Assembly (NCBI GenBank): GCA_016618085.1
Contig: JABLTG010000088.1
Location: 19,302 to 83,301, forward strand
Origin: Neovahlkampfia damariscottae
Lineage: Eukaryota; Heterolobosea; Selenaionea; Neovahlkampfiida; Neovahlkampfiidae
Reading direction: 5' to 3'
Length of the DNA stretch: 64,000 bases
Position 1 is the first letter of the stretch; the number at the start of each line of letters is the position of its first letter. The notes beneath the pieces were generated by a model. It was not told where the DNA came from. It searched no databases and saw only the letters and a list, made by a program, of their open reading frames with translations. Both the position numbers and the translations under genes were made by a program. Shown piece after piece: positions 30,669-41,346 of the stretch.

Positions 30669-32330
30669 ATGGACCTGCGCCAAAATCCAAAGAAGACTCA
30701 ATTTGAAGATTATTTTACAGATGATGAATTAGATACCTATGATAGTTCATCATCAGAAGAGGAAGAGGATTTGCCTGATGAAGAGCATGAAGAAGAAACC
30801 ATCAAACATCAATGTCCAAAAAAACAACCAGAAAATAGTTTTTTTTTTTTTATTTACAAAAAGTTTAGGTACCAAGCAGGATAAAACTCTTTTTGAAGTT
30901 TTAAAACAGTTGGGGTTTTCAATCACTCCAGATTATGATTATTCAAAAAAATATGACAAAACAGATGTTCACTGAGGTCCAACTTATAAAGCTAAAGGTT
31001 TAAAAAATACTCAAATTGATACAGTTTTCAAAAGGTTTTTTACTCCTTTTGTTCACAATATTTTGGAAGCTACAAATTCGAACTTGAAAAACAAAAATAT
31101 AACCACAAAGAAAACAGTTGATTCAAGTTACAGAAGAATCTATATGGTGTTGGTTGATTATATATTTTGTAAAAGGTCTTGTTCGAATCATGAAGTCGGA
31201 GAATTATTGGAAACATGATTCAACAGGAATTTTTGGAAATGAATTTATACAAAGAATATTGTCAAAAAAAAAATATCATTTTATTAATCATCATCTTCAT
31301 ATCCATTTTGAAAAGGCAGAAGAGAAGTTTCATCATTTATCAAAAGACTATTGGATACCATTTTTGATTCTCGGTTTGGATAATAAAAAGGAATATAAAA
31401 CCGGTATTAATTCATGGAAGATTGTAGACGAAAAAGGATTTGTTTTTTGTCTGGTTTTTGAAGATTCAAAAATTTACAAAAATTTTAAAGAAGAAAATTT
31501 TCCAATGATGAGAGCAGTTGATAAAATAGTTCCTTTTGGTGCATATACATATATTATTGAAGCTTGTAAATCTGGTGGTCTTGACAATGCTTCTTATTTG
31601 GTTGAGAAGAAAAGAAAGTTTATTATATCTTGTTCTGCTACACATCCAAAAGAACTTTGGAAACTGTTTTTTCATACCTTTGTATTACTAAAAGAAACTA
31701 AAGTAGTATATGGTCCAGAGTATGCAACTATTTGATACAATGCTAATACTGATTCAAACTCGAAAAAAAGCTTCATGAATTTTCTCACAAACATCCTTGA
31801 AGAAACTGAACCTGATATTATCAGTAGATGGAGTAAAAAAGAAAAAACAAAGATTAATATCAATACTTTGAAATTAATTAATTCTTATAATCTAGGACAT
31901 GGTTTTATTAATTCTTTCAAAGCACTAGTGGTTTCAGTAAAAAACATTGAAAAACAGGAATACAAACTAGGACAAAATTATTGGATTTGTTGTACACCTT
32001 ATTAAATAATTGCTTTATCATTTATACACATACCCAAGAAACTAAAGAAAGATATTCTTTAGCAGATTTTTATATGAAGTTCTTCCAAAATTATCTCCAG
32101 AAAAAAAAAAGAAAAGAAAATCAATTTATTCTCAAAGTAACAATAAATCACATAATATAGTGTTGCATGATATAGAACTGATGGATCATCCATCATTGTG
32201 CTACTTTTGCAATCACAGTACCAAGCATAAATGTGTTGATTGTTCCACTAAAAAAAAAGAAATTCCACTCTGTAATAATACATATTGTGTATTAAAGTAT
32301 CACAACAAGAACATTAATTTTATAAAATAA
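30669..32330 (+). pseudogene. Decayed piggyBac-type transposase
   Basis: The region is a mobile-element gene broken by mutation. It begins with an acidic N-terminus typical of PGBD proteins (FEDYFTDDELD, SSSSEEEEDLPDEEH) and has a possible short intron at about 30838-30869. The central region with YW...FGNEFIQRILSKKKYHF resembles piggyBac helix motifs. YNANTDSNSKKSF and a C-terminal zinc finger (LCYFCNHSTKHKCVDCSTK ... HNKN) match the piggyBac tail. Disruptions are an in-frame TGA at 30973, a frameshift near 31168, TGA at 31733 and further frame shifts after 32005. Upstream, ATTGGCTGTC resembles the host start box. TTAA-flanked terminal repeats could not be located by eye. Confidence 0.75.
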
Positions 32331-32698
32331 AATATTTCTGTTTCATTGAGAAATTGAATATGATTTGCCAAAATTTCAACAAATCAAAAGGAAATATTAG
32401 ATCTTAGAGCAACTCATGAGCAAAGGTTGGAATCCCGAATAACTATTTTAGTCACAAAATTAAAATAGTTTGGGATACTTTTGATCTTCATTTTGTTAGA
32501 ACTGGATTTGGAGTGACAAAATGAAGCATTATCCAGTCCTTTATGATTGTACAAAAAGGTTTACATGAAAACCCTATTTCGTATTTTATCTTTGACTCAT
32601 TTTCCTATTTTGTGGAAACAGAAAAGATCACCAAAGTGATAAATTCTTTATTTTTTTGATCAAACAATAATTGGTGGATCTCAGAAAAAACCAGAAAT
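32331..32698. other. Intergenic region with an imperfect hairpin
   Basis: This 368-bp stretch lies after the piggyBac remnant. At 32432-32476 an inverted repeat pairs AACTATTTTA (32441-32450) with TAAAATAGTT (32461-32470), and ATCCC with GGGAT outside, around a 10-base loop. It may be part of the element's end or an independent structure. ATTGGTGGATCTC near 32669 is the start box of the next gene. Nothing else is recognised. Confidence 0.4.
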
Positions 32699-33829
32699 AT
32701 GGGTTCTAAAATACATGCAAACAACAAATTGAAAAAAAGTAATAAACCATCTTGTGTCAGATCAGAAAGAGATCTGGCTGTAATTTCAGGAAACAATGAA
32801 AATGAAAACCGAAAAACCGGAGTGCTCAGATTGGACAAAATAAAAGACTCTCAATCAGAAGTATTGATTGAAAAATTGACACGAAAATATGAAACTAGAT
32901 TCATTTCAGAAATTCAATCATTTTCATGGGTATCTCGAAAAAGAACTAAAAATAGAAAACAATTGATCAAAGAGATTTCAGAATTCATTGAATTTTGGTC
33001 AATTATTCCAATTGAAATCATTGGATTAATTGTCGAATACATATCATTTGATTTTGATGATCAAGAGTTATTCACAAAAAATATGATCAAAAAACTCTAC
33101 GGGTATCAAATGTTGGACTCAAAAAGAAATAGTATCAGAATTTTCAATAGTATTTACTACAAATTCCAATGTCCTCTCCAAGGACAATTTTCAGGGTATT
33201 TGAATTTAAACCAATGCTATGCTAGATCTATGGTGAAACTAAAGAAAGAACAGAATTTCATTCCATGCATGAAGGATCTAGAATTGGATTGTGAGAAATG
33301 CTCATTACAGACTTTGAAAAAAACAGATTTATCACATTTGGAAAAAATCAGATTTGAGAATGTCACAAGAGAATCCATGGCATTTCTGCAAGAAACTTTG
33401 GAAAGCATGATTTCTTTAAAAGAAATATCAATCATTGCAAATCACTATAAAACTGTGAGAGTTCCAACAAAAATACTTTCAATTGAAAAAGTCAAACTAG
33501 AAGGATCTGTGATTCTTGATGAATCAGTTGGATTTGATCAGTATTTATGCAAATATTTATCATTGAATATCACAGTTATTTCTGATTCATCCATTATTCA
33601 AAGCTCAGAATTCCAAAAACATAATCAATTGCAAACTGTTTGTCTAGTTTACAATAAAGATGGTGTCTTAGATTTACGTTTAAAGAATTTCATTGCATCA
33701 CAAAAAGAACGAAAATTGAAGTTAATTTTAGTTCCAAAATATGTTTCTCATAATGAAGTTTTTATAAACGACTTACTTGAGATGTGCCCAAAACTTGAAA
33801 TTTCAAAAAGATCTTTGGATCCAACTTAA
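32699..33829 (+). CDS. F-box-like / LRR-like protein
   Basis: 376 residues, intronless. A Lys/Ser/Asn-rich N-terminus of about 100 residues is followed by FWSIIPIEIIGLIVEYISFD, which has the hydrophobic spacing of an F-box (IPxEIIxxIxxYI). The rest alternates Leu/Ile in a leucine-rich-repeat-like way (LDLRLKNFIASQKERKLKLI; LEKIRFENVTRESMAFLQE). An SCF-type substrate adaptor is possible but inferred. The ATG at 32699 follows an ATTGGTGGATCTC box by about 20 bases, as for other genes here. Confidence 0.5.
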   Translation: MGSKIHANNKLKKSNKPSCVRSERDLAVISGNNENENRKTGVLRLDKIKDSQSEVLIEKLTRKYETRFISEIQSFSWVSRKRTKNRKQLIKEISEFIEFWSIIPIEIIGLIVEYISFDFDDQELFTKNMIKKLYGYQMLDSKRNSIRIFNSIYYKFQCPLQGQFSGYLNLNQCYARSMVKLKKEQNFIPCMKDLELDCEKCSLQTLKKTDLSHLEKIRFENVTRESMAFLQETLESMISLKEISIIANHYKTVRVPTKILSIEKVKLEGSVILDESVGFDQYLCKYLSLNITVISDSSIIQSSEFQKHNQLQTVCLVYNKDGVLDLRLKNFIASQKERKLKLILVPKYVSHNEVFINDLLEMCPKLEISKRSLDPT

Positions 33830-33859
33830 AAATAAAAATTTATTCTTCTAAAAATTCAT

Positions 33860-36800
33860 TTAACCTCTAACACCTTCAAATAATTCTTGGAATTTATCAT
33901 AAACATATGAGAACACATTTTCATAAGAAGAATCAACTTTTTTTTTCATAAAGTCAACAGCTTCTTGTTCATTCAAATTATCACTGAAACGATGTCTCAA
34001 ATTTTTCATAACTTCAGGTTTGAAACATGGCAAACCAGATTGAATCATGACTTCAACAACAGGATAAATAGCTTCCATGTGATCTCTTGAAGCTAAATAT
34101 GCTCTATAAACTAAATCAACAAATAAATTGAATGGATCTGAGTGTTCTTTTGATTTTTCTTTTGTACCTTCTCCCATGATTAAAAGCATTTCTTTTGTCA
34201 ATTTGAAAGAAACAAATTGTTCAATACCAAATTTACCACCTGGTTGTGTATCAAATAAGAATCCAAAATCAATATGAATAACATGTCCATCTTCATCCAT
34301 AAGAATATTTCCATTATGACGATCTTTGACATTTAAAATATAAGAAACAACAGTATATGCAGCCATTGATTCAATGAAATTTCTTCTTGCATTTTGGAAT
34401 TCAACTGTATCCGGTTGTCCATATTTTGATAAAAAGTAATCATAAAGAGATCCATCTGTGAGTGCACCAACATCATGTCTACTGTTTGTATTCGGTACAC
34501 ATTCAATAACACCAGATCCTCTACCTGTTGTAATGACACGATAAGGATAAAGATATAATGGAAGTTTGATTTTTTGAAACATTCTTTTAAACATTGAAAT
34601 AATTTGTAATGCAAGACAATCTTGACGACAATCATCACCCATTTTAAAGATACATAAAACATCATTCTTTTCTGTAATTTTACCTTCTTGATCTGTTTTA
34701 TGAGTTTGAAATGATAAAAGAATTGGTACTTTCTTTGCTGACTTGAGAACTCTTGATTTTTGTGGATATAAAGAATCAATTTTATGTTCAACATTTGAAG
34801 GAAGATATAAATTTTTTGAAATTTTTCCTTTCAATTTTTCTGCAGCTGCAATTAAACCTTTCTTACGTTCATCTTGTTGTTCTTTTGGAATCAATCTTAA
34901 CTCACCAGAGATTTTTGTAACAGTATCAAAAAAGTCAAATTCTTCATGATAGAGTTTTTCTTGTTCAACTGAAAATGCATTTAGAATATCTAAAATTAAG
35001 TCATCTGCAATATCTCTCATTTCAAAATCACTTGGTGTTAATTTTTCTGTTTCATCTTCTAAATCTTCTTGACTAATTTGTTCAGTTCTTAATGACCACA
35101 TAAGTTGATGAGCAAACATATCAGATTGTTTAACAACACTTAACATGTATCTTCTTAAATATCCATCATTATCATGTCTTAAATTTTGAACCAATTGAGC
35201 CAAGTAAAACACAACTTCTTCTGGTGAAAATTGTCTCAATGTACGAATAGCATATTGAACAACAAGTGGATTTTCAGCAAATGGAGCATTTAAAAATTTT
35301 AACGCATTTGCCAAGGTTGTTGGTTTCCAATTCAATAATAATCTTAATTCTTTAATATTCTTTTTTGCATTATCAGGAGTGACTAAATAATCAACTGCTT
35401 CTGGAATATCAAGAAGAGATGATGCATTATGAAGTACTAATTCTTCAAGTTCTTTGCTAACATTCAAAAATCTAAAATGATAAGAAAGTTCTAAAGCAAG
35501 TCTTGGTGAAAATTTCCATGCTTCTTTTACATAAGAAACCCAATTATTTTTTGGAATATCTTTCAATGAAATTGTTTCTAAAGGTGATGGAAAATGAATA
35601 TATTGATTTGGTTTTTGTGGATTGAACCATAATTTAATTCTTTCAATTTCATTGTGAACAAGTTTTTCAAGTAAATCCATAAATTTACTGGATGTTGTTT
35701 TTGTAGATGTTGTTGAAATTTTTGATTTTCTTGAACTTTGAGATACATTATCTTTTGGTATCATTAATGATTCTGTTTTTGTTCGTCCAACAACAGATCC
35801 AGAAACTTGATGTGAAGATGAATTCTTTTCAGCTTTGATTCTTCTAACAAATTCTTGTAATACAGCAATATCATCTTTGACAATTTCTTCAGGTGTATCC
35901 AATTCAGGCCATGAAGGATGAATGGAGAACCAATGTAATGCAGCTGCATAAGTATAAGTACGTAATTCTTGAACAAGTTGAGAATCATCATTAAAATTTT
36001 TAGTAACATGAGCTCCAAGTAAACAAAATCTAAATCTTGTTCCCATTGAATGACGTTCTTTATTCATTCTTGGATATTCTTTCAATCCTTTCATTAAAAT
36101 TTTAACAAAAATATCTCTTCCTCTTGCTCTGACTAATTGATACATTTCAGATAAGTATTCAATTATCAATCGATGTGGAGATGTATCTGACATTTCATTT
36201 TGTTTATCTTCAATATTTGTTGCTAATTCAATCAATTCATATTCTTCTGTTCCATGAAATAAACCTAATTTTTGATCAACTGTCCATGAAAATGCACGAT
36301 ATAATTCAGTTAAAATTTTGATATCGGAATTTGGTTTTGATGAAGAAATCCATTTCCAACAAAATGTTGCTGCTTTCATTGATTCTTCTGTAAAGATATA
36401 AATTGGAATCCAAATGATGCATTGTAAAATTTCTAAATTAATTTCTTTTTCTGAAACTAAATAAGCAGTTGCTAATTGTAAATAATGATTGAATTTTTTA
36501 ACATCAAGTTTTGTTCTTCCACTTTTTTTGAAATTTTCTAAAGTTGCATAAAGAGGTTTCAAAAATAAATCAATTAATTCTCTTCCTTTTTTTCCAGAAA
36601 ATTCTTTGATTGAATGGATTTCACCAAAATGATATGATTTAACAGAAACTGATTGTGATAAAAGATATGATCTATTTTCATTTAAAACTGAAATACCTCT
36701 TAAAACGTCATTTGAATCTTTGCTGTTTAATGCTTCATCAGCTGACATTTTTAAAGCTAATGAATAACCACCATGTTTCATTGATCCCACAAATTGTTTT

Positions 36801-39451
36801 CTGAATTGAAATAAGTATTCTTCTAAACCTGATTTAGCTACATTTGGAGCATAACTCAAAGCATATTTCAACCATTCTGTAGTCAATTGTGTAAATACAA
36901 CTAAAATTGATTCTCTGTCACTCACATATTCAGGAAGTGCTAATTTAACTTCTGATTCTGGTAAGACAATTTCAACTAATTTTGTTGTTGTTCCAATAGC
37001 AGCTCCTTGACCAATAGCATTATGAAGATCAAGTAAAAACTTAAGACATTCAAAAGACCAATAGATATGACGGTGTTTATCTTGGATTTTTTTGATATAT
37101 TTTAAACTGTTTTTTCTAATGACACCATATCTACTACATAAACATTTAAACAAAAGAATAGTTTGATTTTCAATTAATTGTGAGTTTTCTTCATCAACAA
37201 CAGACATCCATTTTTCAAAAATTACATCAGAAAGAACACTTGTAAAATTATACATGTCCTGGTTAATTAAAAGACCTTGATCTTCTAAATAAGGAAAAAC
37301 GTGTTCTAATGATTTCAATGTTACTCCTCTTGATGCTTCTAAATGATAAACTGAAAGTAAATAAAGTGTATTTGAAATTGACAATTTTAAAATTGCAGAT
37401 CTACTTCCAGGTAATATATCAATGAGAGAATTATTCAATGAGTTCAATTTTTTGATATTAAAATCTGAAGTTAAAGTTTCATATTGTTGAATTGATTTTG
37501 AGAAATCAGTTGTAATTTTTCCTTTTAAAGAAGGAGCAAATTTTGCAATTTTAGTCATTGCTTCTTTTTGTTCAGGTAGTAATGATGAATTTTGATCAAC
37601 AAATTCATAAACGATACAATAAAACCACATAACTCTGAATGTTTTTTGAAGAATATAATCTGGTTCTTCAATAGAATGATGTGATTTCTCTAAAATTCTT
37701 CCAATAGGTGACAATAAAGTTGCCAAATGTGTTGTTAAATTTTTTTCTGGTGTTTTATTTTTTGAACTTTGATTTTTTGCTTCAATTGATCCACCTAAGT
37801 AATTAAACAATCCAAGTACTTTTAATAAAAGTGGAAGCATTCTTTCTTTTGAATTATCTTTTGCGGCTCTAAGAATAAATTCAGAAATATTTGAAGCAAG
37901 TGTTGTTGATTCAATATCTAAAATATTTTTGTAAATGCTTAAGACAGTTTCTATGATATCATTAAATTGTTCATTATGACTAACTGCTGAAAGTTTAGCC
38001 ATTAAAATAGTCATTTTTTCAATGTCTTTAAAATTCTTATCTCTTTTTGCTTTTGAAAATTGATTTGAAACAACTTGATAAATTAAACTTGAAACATTTG
38101 AATTATTAACGTAAACAGCAACTTTTGTTAACATTTCAACTAAAATTGTAGTAAGATCAGAATCATCTTTCAAATTGTAAAGTTTGTTTGAGGTTGAATT
38201 AATGAATTGTGTTGTAACATAAGGTCCATTATGAAATTCAATATCAAAACGAATAAGTTCACAAATAGCATCATATGTTGCATCATGGGAGTGTTTTGTT
38301 GATAAATAATCAACCAAGCAATCAAGACTACCTTCAATAAAGTTATTATCATTGAAACCAATATTTCTGATGGCTTGAATAACTGAATCTGTTAAACTTT
38401 CAGCAATTGGATTTTCACTTTCTGATAATTGTTTTAAAAGGTTTGAAAGGATTTCAAATGATTCTTTTGTCAATTCACTTTTTTGAAGCGCGCAAGTTGA
38501 AAATAATTCAACAGAAGCCATAAATAAGTTTGTGAGTGAATTTGATTTTGAGGCTTCTGGATTTGTTAAAAAATCTAAAGTCATATTTCCTCTGGCAATT
38601 TTAATAAATTTGATTGGTAAATCTTTCAAGTCTAAAGGTAAACATGTGATTCTTGTTAAAATGTTGACAGATAAAACCATTAATGATTTGATTATTCTTG
38701 ATTTTGATTTTTGTTTTGATTGTGTTTCAAGAAAACCAATAATTAATTGAACTAAAATTTCTACTTGTTTCATTTCAAGATTTGGTAAACCTTCACTTAA
38801 TGCTTTGAAAAGTCCAAATAGAATTCTAGGAAATCTTTTGTTTCCTTCATTAAAAAACTTTAAATCATCAGCAAATTTGGTTAAAATCATTGAGCATTCT
38901 TGTAAACATAAAACCAAACCTTCAGCAATTAATTCATTTCTTTTACTGTGTGAAAGTTTTGTTTCTGCACCTAATTTTCTGAGAGACATGTTTTTTGTTA
39001 AGGTCTTTGTTAAACTTTTTGCTGTGCTTCTGTGCTCAACTGGAATGTCTAATTCAGAAATTTGACGCATTGAACTCAAAAAGTTATAGGAGAAATTTTC
39101 TGGTGACATAGTTGATGATTCTTGCCAGATAAAGTGTGGTAACTTCTTTAAAATTTCAAGTAATGTTGGAAGTAATTGTTCGGAATATTTTCCGCCACTG
39201 AAAATGAGGTATTTTGCTGTTGCAAGGCATGCATCTTGTGCTTCATCAGCTAAAAGAAATCCAGTATCAATTTGATCTAATTCTTTTTCTTGGTTTGGTT
39301 TGAAATTTTCAAGTTGTGAGATTTCTGGACACATGTCTAATAAGAATTCAACTTTTTCCCATTTCGCTTCCTTTTGTTTTCCTAAAACTTCTGCAAGTTC
39401 AAGAAGTGCTAAATATCTGAAAGAGGTGTTTTTGCTTGGTTCTTTGTTCAT
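33860..39451 (-). CDS. PI4KA: Phosphatidylinositol 4-kinase III alpha (STT4)
   Basis: Intronless, 1863 residues, near the size of yeast Stt4. Most is helical solenoid. The PIK accessory domain is about residues 1270-1450 (LSLKDIPKNNWVSYV; FSPEEVVFYLAQLVQNLRHD). The C-terminal kinase has IFKMGDDCRQDCLALQII, GVIECVPNTNSRHDVG, the catalytic loop KDRHNGNILMDEDGHVIHID FGFLFDTQPGG and the LMIMGEG region, all typical of PI4KA. It makes PtdIns4P at the plasma membrane with TTC7/EFR3 partners. A second box, GATTGG, lies near its start. The absence of any intron in 5.6 kb contrasts with the neighbours. Confidence 0.93.
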   Translation of the reverse strand: MNKEPSKNTSFRYLALLELAEVLGKQKEAKWEKVEFLLDMCPEISQLENFKPNQEKELDQIDTGFLLADEAQDACLATAKYLIFSGGKYSEQLLPTLLEILKKLPHFIWQESSTMSPENFSYNFLSSMRQISELDIPVEHRSTAKSLTKTLTKNMSLRKLGAETKLSHSKRNELIAEGLVLCLQECSMILTKFADDLKFFNEGNKRFPRILFGLFKALSEGLPNLEMKQVEILVQLIIGFLETQSKQKSKSRIIKSLMVLSVNILTRITCLPLDLKDLPIKFIKIARGNMTLDFLTNPEASKSNSLTNLFMASVELFSTCALQKSELTKESFEILSNLLKQLSESENPIAESLTDSVIQAIRNIGFNDNNFIEGSLDCLVDYLSTKHSHDATYDAICELIRFDIEFHNGPYVTTQFINSTSNKLYNLKDDSDLTTILVEMLTKVAVYVNNSNVSSLIYQVVSNQFSKAKRDKNFKDIEKMTILMAKLSAVSHNEQFNDIIETVLSIYKNILDIESTTLASNISEFILRAAKDNSKERMLPLLLKVLGLFNYLGGSIEAKNQSSKNKTPEKNLTTHLATLLSPIGRILEKSHHSIEEPDYILQKTFRVMWFYCIVYEFVDQNSSLLPEQKEAMTKIAKFAPSLKGKITTDFSKSIQQYETLTSDFNIKKLNSLNNSLIDILPGSRSAILKLSISNTLYLLSVYHLEASRGVTLKSLEHVFPYLEDQGLLINQDMYNFTSVLSDVIFEKWMSVVDEENSQLIENQTILLFKCLCSRYGVIRKNSLKYIKKIQDKHRHIYWSFECLKFLLDLHNAIGQGAAIGTTTKLVEIVLPESEVKLALPEYVSDRESILVVFTQLTTEWLKYALSYAPNVAKSGLEEYLFQFRKQFVGSMKHGGYSLALKMSADEALNSKDSNDVLRGISVLNENRSYLLSQSVSVKSYHFGEIHSIKEFSGKKGRELIDLFLKPLYATLENFKKSGRTKLDVKKFNHYLQLATAYLVSEKEINLEILQCIIWIPIYIFTEESMKAATFCWKWISSSKPNSDIKILTELYRAFSWTVDQKLGLFHGTEEYELIELATNIEDKQNEMSDTSPHRLIIEYLSEMYQLVRARGRDIFVKILMKGLKEYPRMNKERHSMGTRFRFCLLGAHVTKNFNDDSQLVQELRTYTYAAALHWFSIHPSWPELDTPEEIVKDDIAVLQEFVRRIKAEKNSSSHQVSGSVVGRTKTESLMIPKDNVSQSSRKSKISTTSTKTTSSKFMDLLEKLVHNEIERIKLWFNPQKPNQYIHFPSPLETISLKDIPKNNWVSYVKEAWKFSPRLALELSYHFRFLNVSKELEELVLHNASSLLDIPEAVDYLVTPDNAKKNIKELRLLLNWKPTTLANALKFLNAPFAENPLVVQYAIRTLRQFSPEEVVFYLAQLVQNLRHDNDGYLRRYMLSVVKQSDMFAHQLMWSLRTEQISQEDLEDETEKLTPSDFEMRDIADDLILDILNAFSVEQEKLYHEEFDFFDTVTKISGELRLIPKEQQDERKKGLIAAAEKLKGKISKNLYLPSNVEHKIDSLYPQKSRVLKSAKKVPILLSFQTHKTDQEGKITEKNDVLCIFKMGDDCRQDCLALQIISMFKRMFQKIKLPLYLYPYRVITTGRGSGVIECVPNTNSRHDVGALTDGSLYDYFLSKYGQPDTVEFQNARRNFIESMAAYTVVSYILNVKDRHNGNILMDEDGHVIHIDFGFLFDTQPGGKFGIEQFVSFKLTKEMLLIMGEGTKEKSKEHSDPFNLFVDLVYRAYLASRDHMEAIYPVVEVMIQSGLPCFKPEVMKNLRHRFSDNLNEQEAVDFMKKKVDSSYENVFSYVYDKFQELFEGVRG

Positions 39452-39634
39452 GTATTGATAAAACGTTCTTATTCGTTAAAAAATCAACCAATCACTTAAA
39501 GAAGAAAAATGTTGTGTAAAATTCTGTTTAATTTTGTTTAAATATTTCACGAAATTTTTTTTTTTTTTTCCTCCAATTATTTTTTGTTTGGCTTCAACAA
39601 TTTTTTTCCACCAACAAAACAGCTCAATTAAAAC

Positions 39635-41344
39635 ATGGATCCTTATCGTTCCAAATATGCTCATATGGCACCATTTAAAAATTTAGGTCAAAACAAAAAA
39701 AATGATTCATTACTTTTGGGAAGGGTAAAACTAAAAAAACGAAAAAAAAATTAAAATTATTTTCCGCAGAATCCAGAAGATTGGCAAGAACTTTTTACTC
39801 AAGAAGGTCGTCCATACTATCACAACAAAGTAACAAAAATTACTCAATGGGAAAAACCAGAAGAATTACAAGTCAACAACGAAACCAATTCTCTTCAAAA
39901 TAAAATCCAAAGTTATGAGCAACAATACAGTTCAAGAAGATATGATGAAGTACCACCTGAAAGAAAAGGTACAATATCAGCATCTAGAGACAGAAGTATG
40001 TCTTATGAAAGAAGAAGTTACTCTCAAGAAAAACGTCATGAAATTACTCAAGAAGAACGTGAAGAAAAGTTTTTTAATTTATTAAAGGATTGTAAAATTA
40101 CATCTGATATGGATTGGAATCGTGCTTATAAATATATTTCTCAAGAAAAAAGATACAAAATTATTGATAGTGTAAATGAAAAGAAAGCTCTTTTTGCAAA
40201 ATACATTAATCAAAAAAAACAAAAAGAAAAAGAATTAAAAAAAAGTAGACAAAAAAAAGTTAAGGATGATTTTTTTGAATTATTATCAAAAACTCATTCT
40301 ATTTCAACAAATTCAACATATAAAAAAATTTTACCAATGATTGAAGATGATCGAAGATTTTTAGCTGTTGAAAGAGAAATAGATAGATTAGAATATTTTG
40401 ATGATTTTATTATTGATTTATATAAAAGAGAAAAAAGAACAATTGAAGAAATGAAATCAACTCAAAAATCATCTTTCAGAAAATTATTAGAAAGTAGAGC
40501 TAGAGCAGGTAAAATTACAACAAAAACTGTTTGGAGTGATATTTATGATGATTTTAGAGGAATGCCTGTTTATGAAAATTTAGAAAAATTAGATCGTTTA
40601 GATGTTTGGTTAAAATTTATTCGAGATTTTGAAATAAGAGAAGATGAAATAAAAATGAAAGAAAAACATAAAAAAAAGAAAAAAGAACAAAAACATCGTT
40701 CAATTTTTTGGAATTATTTAAAAAAATTAAATTTAACAAGACACTCAAAATACATTGATATCATTCAAAAAATTGATAAATTAGAAATTTATATTGATGT
40801 AATTGAACAATCAGGACCTCTTCCAAAAGATATTTTTGATGATTATATTCATGAATTACAATTGGAATATAAGGATGATATTCTATTTTTAAATAATTTA
40901 CTAAATGAAGCAAGAATTAATTTAGATGTTTTAAGTTTTAATTCTTATGATGAATTTTATAACTTTTTGAGATTAAAATTGAAAGATATGATTTCAAAAT
41001 TAAATGAAAATAATTTGAAAGATTTTTATATTTCTGAAATTGAAAATAAATCATTAAGAGATGATAAAAAGAAAAAACAATATTATCAAAAGTTCAAAAA
41101 ATTATTAAAAAATATACCTGAAATTCAATCAAATTCAACATATTTTGATTGTAGACATTTAATTGTCAATTCTTTAGAATTTGAATCTATTCAAACAGAA
41201 GATGAAAAAAAAAAGATATTTGATGAATATGTTGAAAAATTGAAAAAAAAAGAAGAAAAAAAAAGAAAAAGAGAAGAAGAAAGTATTGATTTGGAAGAAT
41301 TACAACGAAGAAAAAGACAAATTCTTGAAGAATTGAACAAATAA
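39635..41344 (+). CDS. PRPF40: Pre-mRNA processing factor PRP40 homologue (WW + FF domains)
   Basis: Exons 39635-39724 and 39770-41344 are joined across a 45-nt intron and give 554 residues. A single WW domain follows the N-terminus (DWQELFTQEGRPYYHNKVTK ITQWEKP). Then come FF-domain-like repeats with phenylalanine pairs: ERFFNLLKDC-type EEKFFNLLKDCKITSDMDWN, KVKDDFFELLSKTHSISTN, FRKLLESRARAGKITTKTVW and HRSIFWNYLKKLN. The C-terminus is a charged Lys/Glu/Arg helix. PRP40 bridges U1 snRNP and the branch-site protein BBP/SF1, so it fits a genome with many small introns. The start ATG 39635 follows CCACCAAC. Confidence 0.88.
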
Positions 41345-41346
41345 AA

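Noticed and set aside
30973-31735. In-frame TGA codons in the piggyBac region suggesting TGA = Trp or Sec
   Set aside because: Supported host genes use TGG for Trp, and TGA ends the ankyrin gene (21244-21246) and the gene ending at 23039. The same element also has frameshifts, so decay is the simpler reading.
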